A stretch of 8,452 nucleotides of DNA from an uncultured Neisseria sp. (GCA_927911515.1 CAKMQH010000114.1:1-8452); one strand, 5' to 3'. Counted from the stretch's first letter, positions 1 through 6,050 are shown. The notes: generated by a model from the letters alone, not told the origin. Translations and numbers: made by a program.

Positions 1-172
1 GGCCTGATAATTTAGGTCCTAGCTCTTCGGAATCCTTCCCTTGTACTTGCAGGAAGAATGAGATTTCAGTAGCATTCCCTTGCTCATTACGAGTATCGGG
101 GATGAGCTTCTGTACTTCTTCGCGTAGCTGCGGATCATTCAAATCTGCGTGAGTTAGCGTCGAAGTAGTCAT
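1..172 (-). CDS. Unrecognised protein, N-terminal fragment running off the left edge
   Basis: An open minus-strand frame starts with ATG at 172 and runs without a stop to base 1, giving 57 residues. It begins MTTSTLTHADLNDPQLREE and continues through a stretch containing ISFFLQVQGKDSEELGPKLS. A good Shine-Dalgarno (GTGAGG, complement of 179-184) lies 6 nt before the ATG, which supports this start. The fragment is hydrophilic and acidic and shows no signal peptide or membrane segment. I do not recognise the family and assign no function. It lies on the same strand as the permease fragment at 398-640, 225 bases away. It has no DUS nearby, so it probably belongs to the same non-Neisseria piece of DNA. 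Confidence 0.55.
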   Translation of the reverse strand, partial: MTTSTLTHADLNDPQLREEVQKLIPDTRNEQGNATEISFFLQVQGKDSEELGPKLSG

Positions 173-199
173 GATGTACCTCACTGGTTGATGACATGT

Positions 200-259
200 G
201 CACCTGCCCCGCATGCGCTTACATTCGGTTCAGCGCATCTGCAACGCCGGGGCATGTGC
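200..259 (-). promoter_or_regulatory. Two-tier hairpin in the leader of the left-edge gene
   Basis: Bases 200-210 pair with 249-259 (11 bp, one mismatch). Inside that, 214-219 pairs with 232-237 (6 bp) around a 12-nt loop. The structure ends about 15 nt before the Shine-Dalgarno of the minus-strand gene starting at 172, so it would lie in its 5' untranslated region. There is no T-tract on either side, so it does not look like a terminator. A leader control element or an operator is possible. The pairing is seen; the role is inferred. Confidence 0.35.
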
Positions 260-264
260 TCTAC

Positions 265-294
265 AGTCTACAGGAATAAATGAAACAAAAGAAA
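265..294 (-). promoter_or_regulatory. Possible promoter of the left-edge gene
   Basis: Read on the minus strand, TTTCTT (complement of 289-294) and TAGACT (complement of 265-270) are 18 bp apart. They would start a transcript close to the hairpin at 200-259. The boxes are weak and the area is AT-rich, so other choices exist, for example around the TATATA at 314-319. Confidence 0.22.
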
Positions 295-325
295 CCGATT
301 TTCGAATATTTCGTATATAGATTAA

Positions 326-341
326 TGTTACTTTTGTTACA
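326..341. promoter_or_regulatory. CRP/GlxR-like palindrome
   Basis: TGTTACTTTTGTTACA matches the TGTGA-N6-TCACA pattern of CRP-family regulators (GlxR in Corynebacterium) at 8 of 10 half-site positions. It lies upstream of the start at 172 and downstream of the permease stop. This is suggestive only, because AT-rich DNA gives such matches by chance. Confidence 0.25.
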
Positions 342-397
342 GAAATAGTGCCTGTGCCTTCGAGCAGACCCTGAGCGTGAAGAATAACCATATCATG

Positions 398-640
398 CTA
401 GTCCCTGCGGGCAAGCGCCCATAGTGCGGATGCGCATCCCAGAAGACCCCAAAAACCGACGACTATTACGTCCAGGATTTGTATCTGGCCGATGTCGAAG
501 AGGGCGGCTCGCACAAGGTTTGCCGCAGGCACGAACGGCAGGAATTGCTGAACGTGCACGTACCAGTCGGGCAGCCGCTCGGGCGGGTAGTTAATCGGCG
601 CAAACAGCAAAACCATGAAGTTCTCTAAATAAAATTGACC
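398..640 (-). CDS. ABC-2 type transporter permease, C-terminal fragment
   Basis: The minus-strand frame ends at a TAG (398-400). It contains NYPPERLPDWYVHVQQFLPF, then NLVRAAL, a hydrophobic final membrane segment (roughly VIVVGFWGLLGCASALWAL) and the tail ARRD. The proline-rich 'PxxYPxERLPxW' loop followed by a last transmembrane helix is typical of the C-terminus of ABC-2 (drug or polysaccharide exporter type) permeases, above all actinobacterial ones. An in-frame ATG lies at 616, but the similarity seems to start before it (ENFMVLLFAP). The frame stays open only to 640, next to the tmk start, so the true N-terminal part is missing. The gene is therefore truncated at a junction, not a real 72-residue protein. 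The partner ATPase is not in the window. The exact fragment boundary within 617-640 is uncertain. Confidence 0.55.
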   Translation of the reverse strand, partial: GQFYLENFMVLLFAPINYPPERLPDWYVHVQQFLPFVPAANLVRAALFDIGQIQILDVIVVGFWGLLGCASALWALARRD

Positions 641-642
641 TT

Positions 643-1269
643 ATGAAACCCAAATTTATCACTCTTGACGGCATAGACGGTGCGGGAAAATCGACCAATC
701 TTGCCGTTATCCGTCAATGGTTCGAATTCCATAATCTTCCTGTATTGTTTACCCGCGAGCCGGGCGGTACGCCAGTTGGCGAGGCTTTGCGCGAAATTTT
801 GTTGAACCCTGAAACCAAAGCGGGCTTGCGCGCGGAGACGTTAATGATGTTTGCCGCGCGGCAGCAGCATCTGGAAGACATCATCCTGCCTGCGCTGGCG
901 GACGGCGTTCATGTCGTTTCCGACCGTTTTACCGATGCGACTTTTGCGTATCAGGGCGGCGGGCGCGGTGTGCCTTTGCAAGATATTGAAATGTTGGAAA
1001 ATTGGGTGCAGGGCGGGTTTGGTCCTGATTTGACTTTGCTGCTGGACGTGCCGCTGGAAGTGTCGATGGCGCGTATCGGGAAGATGCGCGAGAAAGACCG
1101 TTTCGAGCAGGAGCAGGCGGATTTTTTCACCCGCGTGCGTGCTGTTTATCTCGAACGCGCCGCCGCGCATCCCGAACGCTATGCGATCATTGACAGCAAC
1201 CGGAGTTTGGAAGAGGTAAGGGCGGATATCGAACATGCGCTGGCGCGCAGTTTCGGCATGGATGTTTAA
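643..1269 (+). CDS. tmk: Thymidylate kinase (dTMP kinase)
   Basis: This cytosolic enzyme phosphorylates dTMP to dTDP with ATP, an essential step of dTTP synthesis. The 208-residue protein is full length for the family. The P-loop GIDGAGKS is at residues 10-17, the dTMP-binding REPGG at 38-42, the DRF motif at 94-96 (SDRFTDATFAYQGGGRG) and a basic LID segment (REKDRFE) at about 149-155. The P-loop has no arginine while the LID does, as in the bacterial type II (E. coli-like) enzymes. ATG 643 is the natural start from the family N-terminus (MKPKFITLDGIDG). No Shine-Dalgarno is visible upstream, which fits native upstream sequence having been lost at the junction around 617-642. maeB follows 217 bp downstream, an order I recall from other Neisseria. 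Confidence 0.96.
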   Translation: MKPKFITLDGIDGAGKSTNLAVIRQWFEFHNLPVLFTREPGGTPVGEALREILLNPETKAGLRAETLMMFAARQQHLEDIILPALADGVHVVSDRFTDATFAYQGGGRGVPLQDIEMLENWVQGGFGPDLTLLLDVPLEVSMARIGKMREKDRFEQEQADFFTRVRAVYLERAAAHPERYAIIDSNRSLEEVRADIEHALARSFGMDV

Positions 1270-1279
1270 AACCGAATGA

Positions 1280-1291
1280 AGGTTGTCTGAA
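1280..1291 (+). repeat. Degenerate DNA uptake sequence
   Basis: AGGTTGTCTGAA differs from the window's standard DUS AGGTCGTCTGAA at one base (C to T at position 5). It sits just after the tmk stop. A short complementary piece, TTTCAGA at 1320-1326, could be what remains of an inverted partner, leaving a 7-bp stem with a long loop. This is the DUS-like copy closest to the foreign-looking left end. Confidence 0.6.
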
Positions 1292-1362
1292 AGTATATGT
1301 TTTGCCTCAAAATTAGCTGTTTCAGATAGAAAATAGCGGTATGCGCCGTATTGGGAACATGA

Positions 1363-1368
1363 TAGAAT
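1363..1368 (+). promoter_or_regulatory. Possible extended -10 promoter for maeB
   Basis: TAGAAT is preceded by TGA, giving the extended -10 form TGnTAnnnT. No good -35 box stands 16-18 bp upstream, which an extended -10 can tolerate. It would give a leader of roughly 110 nt containing the DUS at 1441-1452. Confidence 0.35.
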
Positions 1369-1440
1369 TACAGCCCGTTACAAAATAGGTTTATTTATTA
1401 ATAAATGATTTTGTAGCGGCAAACGTCCCGAAACCAACGT

Positions 1441-1452
1441 TTCAGACGACCT
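1441..1452 (-). repeat. DNA uptake sequence (single, perfect)
   Basis: TTCAGACGACCT is the exact complement of AGGTCGTCTGAA. It lies 34 bp before the maeB start with no inverted partner, so it is probably only an uptake tag and not a terminator. Confidence 0.9.
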
Positions 1453-1486
1453 CGTCTCAACATCTCTCTCGCAACAGGATCGAAAA

Positions 1487-2767
1487 ATGGAAAACTCATT
1501 AAAAGAAGCCGCACTGAAATTTCACGAATTCCCCGTGCCGGGTAAAGTCTCCGTTACCCCCACCAAATCGCTAGCCACGTCCAAAGACTTGGCTTTGGCG
1601 TACTCGCCGGGCGTCGCGGCTCCTTGTATGGAAATCCATGCCGATCCGCAAAATGCGTACAAATATACCGCCAAGGGCAACTTGGTCGCTGTGATTTCCA
1701 ACGGTACCGCCGTTTTGGGCTTGGGCGACATCGGCGCATTGGCAGGCAAACCTGTGATGGAAGGTAAAGGCGTATTGTTCAAAAAATTCGCCGGTGTGGA
1801 CGTATTCGACATCGAAATCGATGAAAAAGACCCGCAAAAACTGGTGGACATCATCGCCGCACTGGAGCCGACTTTCGGCGGTATCAACCTCGAAGACATC
1901 AAAGCGCCGGAGTGCTTTTACGTTGAACGCGAATTGCGCAAACGCTGCAAAATCCCTGTGTTCCACGACGACCAACACGGTACCGCCATCATTACTGCTG
2001 CCGCCGTATTGAATGCCCTGCGCTATACTGGCCGTAAAATCGAAGAAGCGACCTTGGTTTGCTCCGGCGCGGGTGCGGCTGCGATTGCCTGCTTGAACCA
2101 ACTGCTCGATTTGGGTCTGAAACGCGAAAACGTTACCGTTTGCGACTCCAAAGGCGTGATTTACAAAACCCGCGAAGACAAAGACCGCATGGACGAGTCC
2201 AAACAGTTCTACGCCATTGAAGACAACGGTCAACGCGTGCTTGCCGATGCCGTCAAAGGCAAAGACATCTTCTTGGGTCTCTCCGGCGCGAACCTGCTGA
2301 CGCCTGAAATGTTGAACACCATGAACGCCAAGCCTATCGTGTTCGCCATGGCAAACCCGAATCCGGAAATCCTGCCTCCGCTGGCGAAAGAAACCCGTCC
2401 AGACGTGGTCATCGGTACCGGCCGTTCCGACTTCCCGAACCAAGTGAACAACGTATTGTGCTTCCCGTTCATCTTCCGCGGCGCATTGGATGTCGGCGCG
2501 ACGACCATCAACGAAGAAATGAAACGCGCCTGCGTGTACGCCTTGGCAGATTTTGCAATGGAAGAAGTAACCGAAGAAGTGGTTGCCGCTTACGGTAAGA
2601 AATTCGAATTCGGTGCGGAATACCTGATTCCGACCCCGTTCGACTCCCGCCTGCTGCCACGCGTTGCTTCCGCTACTGCCAAAGCAGCGATGGAAAGCGG
2701 CGTGGCAACCCGTCCGATTGCAGATTTGGAAGCCTACGCTGCCAAACTGAGCGAATGGAAACTGTAA
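1487..2767 (+). CDS. maeB: NADP-dependent malic enzyme (oxaloacetate-decarboxylating)
   Basis: This cytosolic enzyme converts malate plus NADP to pyruvate, CO2 and NADPH. The 426-residue protein is the short form: it ends after the NAD(P) domain and lacks the phosphotransacetylase-like tail of E. coli MaeB. Visible signatures are LAYSPGVAAPC (Tyr39 likely catalytic), GLGDIGALAGKPVMEGKG (Lys94 likely the general base), NLEDIKAPECF (Glu136/Asp137, metal ligands), HDDQHGTA (160-167), the dinucleotide-binding GAGAAAIA (194-201), TGRSDFPNQVNN (311-322) and IPTPFDSRLL near the C-terminus. AGGA at 1476-1479, 7 nt before the ATG, supports the start. A terminator follows 27 bp after the stop. NADP rather than NAD preference is by family analogy; the sequence alone does not prove it. 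Confidence 0.95.
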   Translation: MENSLKEAALKFHEFPVPGKVSVTPTKSLATSKDLALAYSPGVAAPCMEIHADPQNAYKYTAKGNLVAVISNGTAVLGLGDIGALAGKPVMEGKGVLFKKFAGVDVFDIEIDEKDPQKLVDIIAALEPTFGGINLEDIKAPECFYVERELRKRCKIPVFHDDQHGTAIITAAAVLNALRYTGRKIEEATLVCSGAGAAAIACLNQLLDLGLKRENVTVCDSKGVIYKTREDKDRMDESKQFYAIEDNGQRVLADAVKGKDIFLGLSGANLLTPEMLNTMNAKPIVFAMANPNPEILPPLAKETRPDVVIGTGRSDFPNQVNNVLCFPFIFRGALDVGATTINEEMKRACVYALADFAMEEVTEEVVAAYGKKFEFGAEYLIPTPFDSRLLPRVASATAKAAMESGVATRPIADLEAYAAKLSEWKL

Positions 2768-2794
2768 TCTGGTTTGATTTGAAGTGATGTAGAG

Positions 2795-2831
2795 AAGGTC
2801 TCTGAAATCAATTTTCAGACGACCTTTTCTT
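2795..2831 (+). terminator. DUS-type hairpin terminator of maeB (left arm decayed)
   Basis: Bases 2795-2807 pair with 2813-2826 around a 5-nt loop, followed by a short T-rich run. The right arm holds a perfect DUS complement (2814-2825). The left arm reads AGGTCTCTGAA, which is the DUS minus one G, so C2820 is bulged. The stem keeps 13 base pairs. Confidence 0.8.
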
Positions 2832-2879
2832 ATGCGTAATTCTTTGCCTAACCTAAGATGTAAGAAGACACTGCGTTGT

Positions 2880-2998
2880 TCGCGCAACAGGTTGAGAAAA
2901 ATAAACCTGTAGGACGTATTACCCTTCAAGCCCTTATGCGGCTGTACGGTATTATAAAAATTAAAAAAGCGGCACAACGCCTTTTGCCGGTGTTCCGA
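2880..2998 (-). pseudogene. Transposase/integrase C-terminal remnant
   Basis: The minus strand reads SEHRQKALCRFFNFYNTVQP followed by HKGLKGNTSYRFIFLNLL. The pattern 'FYNTVxPHKGLxGxTPYxF' is the hallmark of the end of the rve-type DDE integrase core in IS3/IS481-like transposases. A stop lies in frame upstream (complement of 3029-3031). No DDE residues, start codon or terminal inverted repeats can be found around it, so only a scrap remains. The same frame happens to run on as the antisense of maeB, which is not coding. Family assignment is from pattern recognition alone. Confidence 0.45.
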
Positions 2999-3158
2999 AT
3001 CCCTAAATGGAAGCTTGTCATTGCTGCATTATAAAATCGTCATCCCCATGATTTCACTCGTTGAGATGATTTAAAACACATTTCTTGCCGAATCAAATGG
3101 AATGAAAGTAGGCAAAACGGACAGCTTTCATCCAAACCAACCTCTGCTAAATCTATCT

Positions 3159-3170
3159 TTCAGACGACCT
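3159..3170 (-). repeat. DNA uptake sequence (single, perfect)
   Basis: TTCAGACGACCT has no inverted partner within 100 bp and sits in the gene-free stretch upstream of the nitronate monooxygenase gene. Confidence 0.9.
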
Positions 3171-3230
3171 CACTCTAAAAAATATTTCTTAGTTAACAAT
3201 ACTTTTCAAATTTAATTTGCAAAAACTGTA

Positions 3231-3267
3231 TTGATACTCTAATTTTTGTCCACATTTAGAGTATAAT
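3231..3267 (+). promoter_or_regulatory. Promoter region with 8-bp inverted repeat (possible operator)
   Basis: TACTCTAA (3235-3242) and TTAGAGTA (3256-3263) form a perfect 8-bp inverted repeat with a 13-nt spacer. Its right arm overlaps a consensus -10 box TATAAT (3262-3267). The -35 is unclear: TTGATA at 3231-3236 is too far away, and CTAATT-like sequence lies at the proper distance. A dimeric repressor bound here would block the -10. The leader to the start at 3417 is about 140 nt and contains a GTAAGA/TCTTAC hairpin (3311-3316 with 3324-3329). Confidence 0.45.
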
Positions 3268-3416
3268 TACTAAAATATAAAATGCAAGCAGCTTAATATC
3301 ATCAGAATAAGTAAGAAGCCATATCTTACCTATTGATTAAAAAGCAATTTTCAAGAATTCAGCAAAGCCGGTCTGGAAATATCAGTCCGCCACCGCAACC
3401 ATCAAGGAACCCATAC

Positions 3417-4586
3417 ATGCAAAACAACTTCGACCCATTGCTCATCCGTGGCAAATCATTGATTCCCGTCGTCCAAGGCGGAATGGGCGTGGGCGTTTCC
3501 GCATCGAAACTCTCCAGCGCAGTCGCCCGTGAAAACGGTGTCGGCACGATTGCCAGCGTTGATTTGCGCCACTTGCATGACGACCTGCTCGCCGAATCCA
3601 AAATCAACCCGAGCGAAGAAAAATACACCCGGCTCAACTGTACCGCGCTTGACCGCGAAATCCAAAAAGCCAAAGCCGACGCAAATGGCAAAGGCATGAT
3701 TGCCGTCAACGTCATGAAAGCCGTCAAAGACCACGCCGCCTACGTCCGCCAAGCCTGCGAATCGGGTGCGGACGCGATTGTGATGGGCGCGGGGTTGCCG
3801 TTGGATTTGCCCGAAATGACTGAGGGTTATCACAAAGATGTCGCCCTGTTCCCGATTTTGTCCGAATCGCGCGGTATCGGCATCGTATTGAAACGCTGGA
3901 TGAAAAAAGGTGTTTTGCCCGACGCCATCGTTATCGAACATCCCGCACACGCTGCCGGACACTTGGGTGCAGCGAGCGTGGCAGGTGTGAACGATGCCAA
4001 GTTTGAATTCAAACGCGTCATCGAAGAAACTTTTGAAGTATTCAAGAACTTAGGTCTTGAAAGCGAAAAAATCCCGCTCATCCTTGCCGGCGGCATGGCG
4101 AACTTTGAAAAAGTCAAAACTGCCCTGAAAAACTGGGGCGCGTCTGCCGTCCAAATCGGTACGGCGTTTGCCGTTACCGAAGAAGGCGATGCCCACATCA
4201 ACTTCAAAAAAACGCTGGCAGGCGCGGAAACCGAGCATGTTGTCGAATTTATGTCCGTCGCCGGACTGCCCGCACGCGGGGTGCGCACCAAATTTCTAGA
4301 CAGCTACATCAAGCGCGAATCCAAGCTGCAAGCCAACGCCAAAGCCGACCCGCGCCGCTGTACGCAAGGCTTGAACTGTCTGACCAGCTGCGGACTGCGC
4401 GACGGCTTGGCAAAAGCCGGACAATTCTGCATCGACATCCAACTCTCCGCCGCCTTCCGTGGCGAAGTCGATAAAGGCCTGTTTTTCCGAGGTAAAGATC
4501 CGCTGCCTTTTGGCAATGCTATCCGCACGGTGCAAGAAACCATCCAATACTTGCTCAACGGCGCTCTCCCCGCAGCAGCGAAATAA
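3417..4586 (+). CDS. Nitronate monooxygenase family flavoprotein (2-nitropropane dioxygenase-like)
   Basis: The 389-residue FMN-dependent TIM-barrel protein belongs to the nitronate monooxygenase / FabK-like family. Members oxidise alkyl nitronates, such as the toxin propionate 3-nitronate, in the cytosol; some relatives are enoyl-ACP reductases. Visible motifs are VVQGGMGVGVS at the N-terminus (flavin-site loop), IAVNVM (95-100), GAGLP (124-128), HPAHAAGHLGA (175-185, the family's GH motif), LAGGMAN (223-229) and GASAVQIGTAF (241-251, phosphate-binding end of the barrel). The C-terminal part has four cysteines in 24 residues (315, 321, 325, 338), unusual for the family. ATG 3417 is chosen because AAGGA stands 8 nt before it and the conserved sequence begins there. 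A TTG extension to 3333 adds 28 low-complexity residues and lacks a ribosome site. The substrate is not known from the sequence. Confidence 0.85.
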   Translation: MQNNFDPLLIRGKSLIPVVQGGMGVGVSASKLSSAVARENGVGTIASVDLRHLHDDLLAESKINPSEEKYTRLNCTALDREIQKAKADANGKGMIAVNVMKAVKDHAAYVRQACESGADAIVMGAGLPLDLPEMTEGYHKDVALFPILSESRGIGIVLKRWMKKGVLPDAIVIEHPAHAAGHLGAASVAGVNDAKFEFKRVIEETFEVFKNLGLESEKIPLILAGGMANFEKVKTALKNWGASAVQIGTAFAVTEEGDAHINFKKTLAGAETEHVVEFMSVAGLPARGVRTKFLDSYIKRESKLQANAKADPRRCTQGLNCLTSCGLRDGLAKAGQFCIDIQLSAAFRGEVDKGLFFRGKDPLPFGNAIRTVQETIQYLLNGALPAAAK

Positions 4587-4611
4587 TTCATACCCGCAGA
4601 TGAACGCTAAA

Positions 4612-4640
4612 AAAGGGCATATTTCAATGTGCCCTTTATC
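4612..4640 (+). terminator. Factor-independent terminator after the nitronate monooxygenase gene
   Basis: AAAGGGCA (4612-4619) pairs with TGCCCTTT (4630-4637); the stem can extend by a G-T and an A-T pair to a 6-nt loop. The trailing T-run is short (TTTATCTT). It is followed by a second, DUS-type terminator. Confidence 0.65.
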
Positions 4641-4665
4641 TTGCCTGCAAATCATGTGATGCTTA

Positions 4666-4702
4666 AAAAGGTCGTCTGAAACCGATTTTCAGACGACCTT
4701 TT
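4666..4702. terminator. Inverted DUS pair forming a terminator
   Basis: A perfect 16-bp stem (4666-4681 with 4687-4702) has a 5-nt loop and A4/T4 flanks. It contains DUS copies AGGTCGTCTGAA at 4669-4680 and its complement at 4688-4699. It is nearly symmetric, so it could stop transcription from either side. It insulates dapC from the gene upstream. Confidence 0.9.
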
Positions 4703-4757
4703 CCCAACGCGTCTTCCCTTTTCCTGTACACATTGTCAACAAAATCCGCATAAAAAA

Positions 4758-4766
4758 TGCTAAGAT
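4758..4766 (+). promoter_or_regulatory. Possible extended -10 promoter for dapC
   Basis: TGCTAAGAT fits the extended -10 form (TGnTAAGAT). TTGTCA at 4733-4738 resembles a -35 box but is 22 bp away, too far for a normal sigma-70 promoter, so the extended -10 probably carries recognition. It lies 30 bp before the dapC ATG. Confidence 0.4.
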
Positions 4767-4795
4767 GACCGTCTCGATAGACATTTGGAACATCC

Positions 4796-5984
4796 ATGAA
4801 CCCATTACTCGACCAGCTCCAACCCTATCCGTTTGCCCGCCTGCGCGAAGCCATGCAGGGCGTTAACCCTCCCGAAGGCGTCGCCCCCGTCCACCTGCAC
4901 ATCGGCGAGCCGAAACACCCTACCCCCCGAAGTCATTACCAATGCGCTGACCGCCTCGCTGCACGAACTGGAAAAATACCCCCTGACCGCAGGTCTGCCC
5001 GAGCTGCGTCAGGCCTGTGCCGACTGGCTGCAACGCCGTTACGACGGACTGACCGTCAACCCCGATACAGAAGTTCTGCCCGTGCTCGGCAGCCGCGAAG
5101 CCCTATTTTCGTTCGTTCAAACTATCTTAAACCCCGTTTCAGACGACCTCAAACCCGTTGTCCTCAGCCCCAATCCGTTCTACCAAATCTACGAAGGCGC
5201 AGCCATTCTCGGTGGCGGAGAAATCCGTTTTGCCAACTGTCCCGCCCCGTCCTTCAAACCCGATTGGAAAAGCATCGCCGAAGACGTATGGCAACGCACC
5301 AAAGTCATGTTCGTCTGCTCGCCCAACAACCCCAGCGGCAGCGTCCTGCAACTGGCAGACTGGCAAGAAATCTTTGATCTGCAAGAAAAATACGGTTTCA
5401 TCATCGCTTCCGACGAATGCTATTCCGAAATCTATTTCGACGGCAACAAACCCATAGGCGGCTTACAGGCAGCAGCACAATTAGGGCGCAGCAACCGCAA
5501 TATCGTCATGTTCACCAGCCTCTCCAAACGCTCCAACGTCCCCGGACTGCGCTCCGGTTTTGTCGCAGGTGATGCCGAATTGCTTAAAAACTTCCTGCTC
5601 TACCGCACCTACCACGGCAGCGCAATGAGCATCCCCGTCCAACGCGCCAGCATCGCCGCATGGAACGACGAAGAACACGTCATCGCCAACCGCCGCCTGT
5701 ATCAAGAAAAATTCGATCGTGTCATCCCCATTTTGCAGCAGGCGTTCGAGGTTGAGCTACCCGACGCATCATTCTACATCTGGCTGAAAGTCCCCGACGG
5801 CGACGACTTGGCATTTGCCAAAAACCTCTGGCAAAAAGCCGCCATCCAAGTCCTCCCCGGTCGTTTCCTCGCCCGTGATACCGAATGGGGCAACCCCGGT
5901 GAAGGCTACGTCCGCATCGCCTTGGTCGCTGATGTCGATAGCTGCGTCAAAGCCGCCGAAACCATCGTTTCCCTGTATCGCTGA
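4796..5984 (+). pseudogene. dapC: Succinyldiaminopimelate transaminase, frameshifted
   Basis: DapC is a PLP aminotransferase (fold type I) of the succinylase lysine/meso-DAP pathway. It makes N-succinyl-LL-diaminopimelate from N-succinyl-2-amino-6-oxopimelate and glutamate. The first frame starts at ATG 4796 (MNPLLDQLQPYPFARLREAM) and is correct to about HIGEPKHPTP. The run of six C (4923-4928) then shifts reading, and the rest of the protein (PEVITNALTASLHELEKYPL onward) continues in the +1 frame to the TGA at 5982-5984. Removing one C restores one 395-residue protein, the usual length. In restored numbering, the PLP lysine is at about 244 (SLSKRSNVPGLRSG), SPNNPSG at about 175-181, the SDE aspartate at about 206 and the carboxylate-binding Arg at about 373 (GYVRIALV). 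Everything except the one base looks functional. A sequencing error, a fresh mutation or slippage are all possible. A DUS lies inside the gene at 5138-5149. Confidence 0.88.
5138..5149 (-). repeat. DNA uptake sequence inside dapC
   Basis: TTCAGACGACCT lies within the coding sequence and is read as part of the peptide PVSDDLKP. It is the only DUS in the window inside a gene. The segment falls in a likely surface loop before the VVLSPNPFY strand. Confidence 0.9.
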
Positions 5985-6001
5985 ATAAAGTAGCGGTTTA
6001 A

Positions 6002-6050
6002 TAAAAGGTCGTCTGAAAACCTCAAATCCGAGTTTTCAGACGACCTTTTA
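6002..6050. terminator. Inverted DUS pair forming the dapC terminator
   Basis: A perfect 19-bp stem (6002-6020 with 6032-6050) closes an 11-nt loop, with A4 and T4 runs at the base. DUS copies are at 6006-6017 and, inverted, at 6035-6046. It starts 18 bp after the dapC stop and, being symmetric, could also stop readthrough from the other side. Confidence 0.9.

Larger units (their letters stand above)
2832..3230. other. Gene-free stretch after maeB
   Basis: No convincing intact gene lies between the maeB terminator and the promoter region of the next gene. The stretch holds a probable transposase remnant (about 2880-2998, minus), a weak inverted repeat (ATGAAAG 3102-3108 with CTTTCAT 3125-3131) and one perfect DUS (3159-3170). 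The rest is AT-rich with stops in every frame, consistent with decayed DNA. Confidence 0.6.

Noticed and set aside
398..616. A complete small 72-residue membrane protein
   Set aside because: The similarity to ABC-2 permeases begins before the internal ATG and the sequence looks like only the C-terminal end, so it is a fragment cut at the junction.
1571..2977. Long 468-codon open frame on the minus strand across maeB
   Set aside because: It is the antisense of maeB, whose codon pattern leaves this frame open by chance. Only the part beyond maeB (about 2880-2998) resembles a real family.
3333..3416. TTG-initiated 28-residue extension of the nitronate monooxygenase gene
   Set aside because: It has no ribosome site and low-complexity residues. 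The ATG at 3417 has AAGGA at 8 nt and matches the conserved start.
2832..3416. Correia element or dRS3 repeat in the long intergenic region
   Set aside because: I looked for the TATAGYGGATTAAA-type ends and the ATTCCC-N8-GGGAAT core and found neither.
4669..6046. Repeated TTCAGACGACCT/AGGTCGTCTGAA units as a possible CRISPR or mobile repeat
   Set aside because: They are the well-known neisserial DNA uptake sequences: irregular spacing, often inverted pairs acting as terminators, no spacer array and no cas genes.
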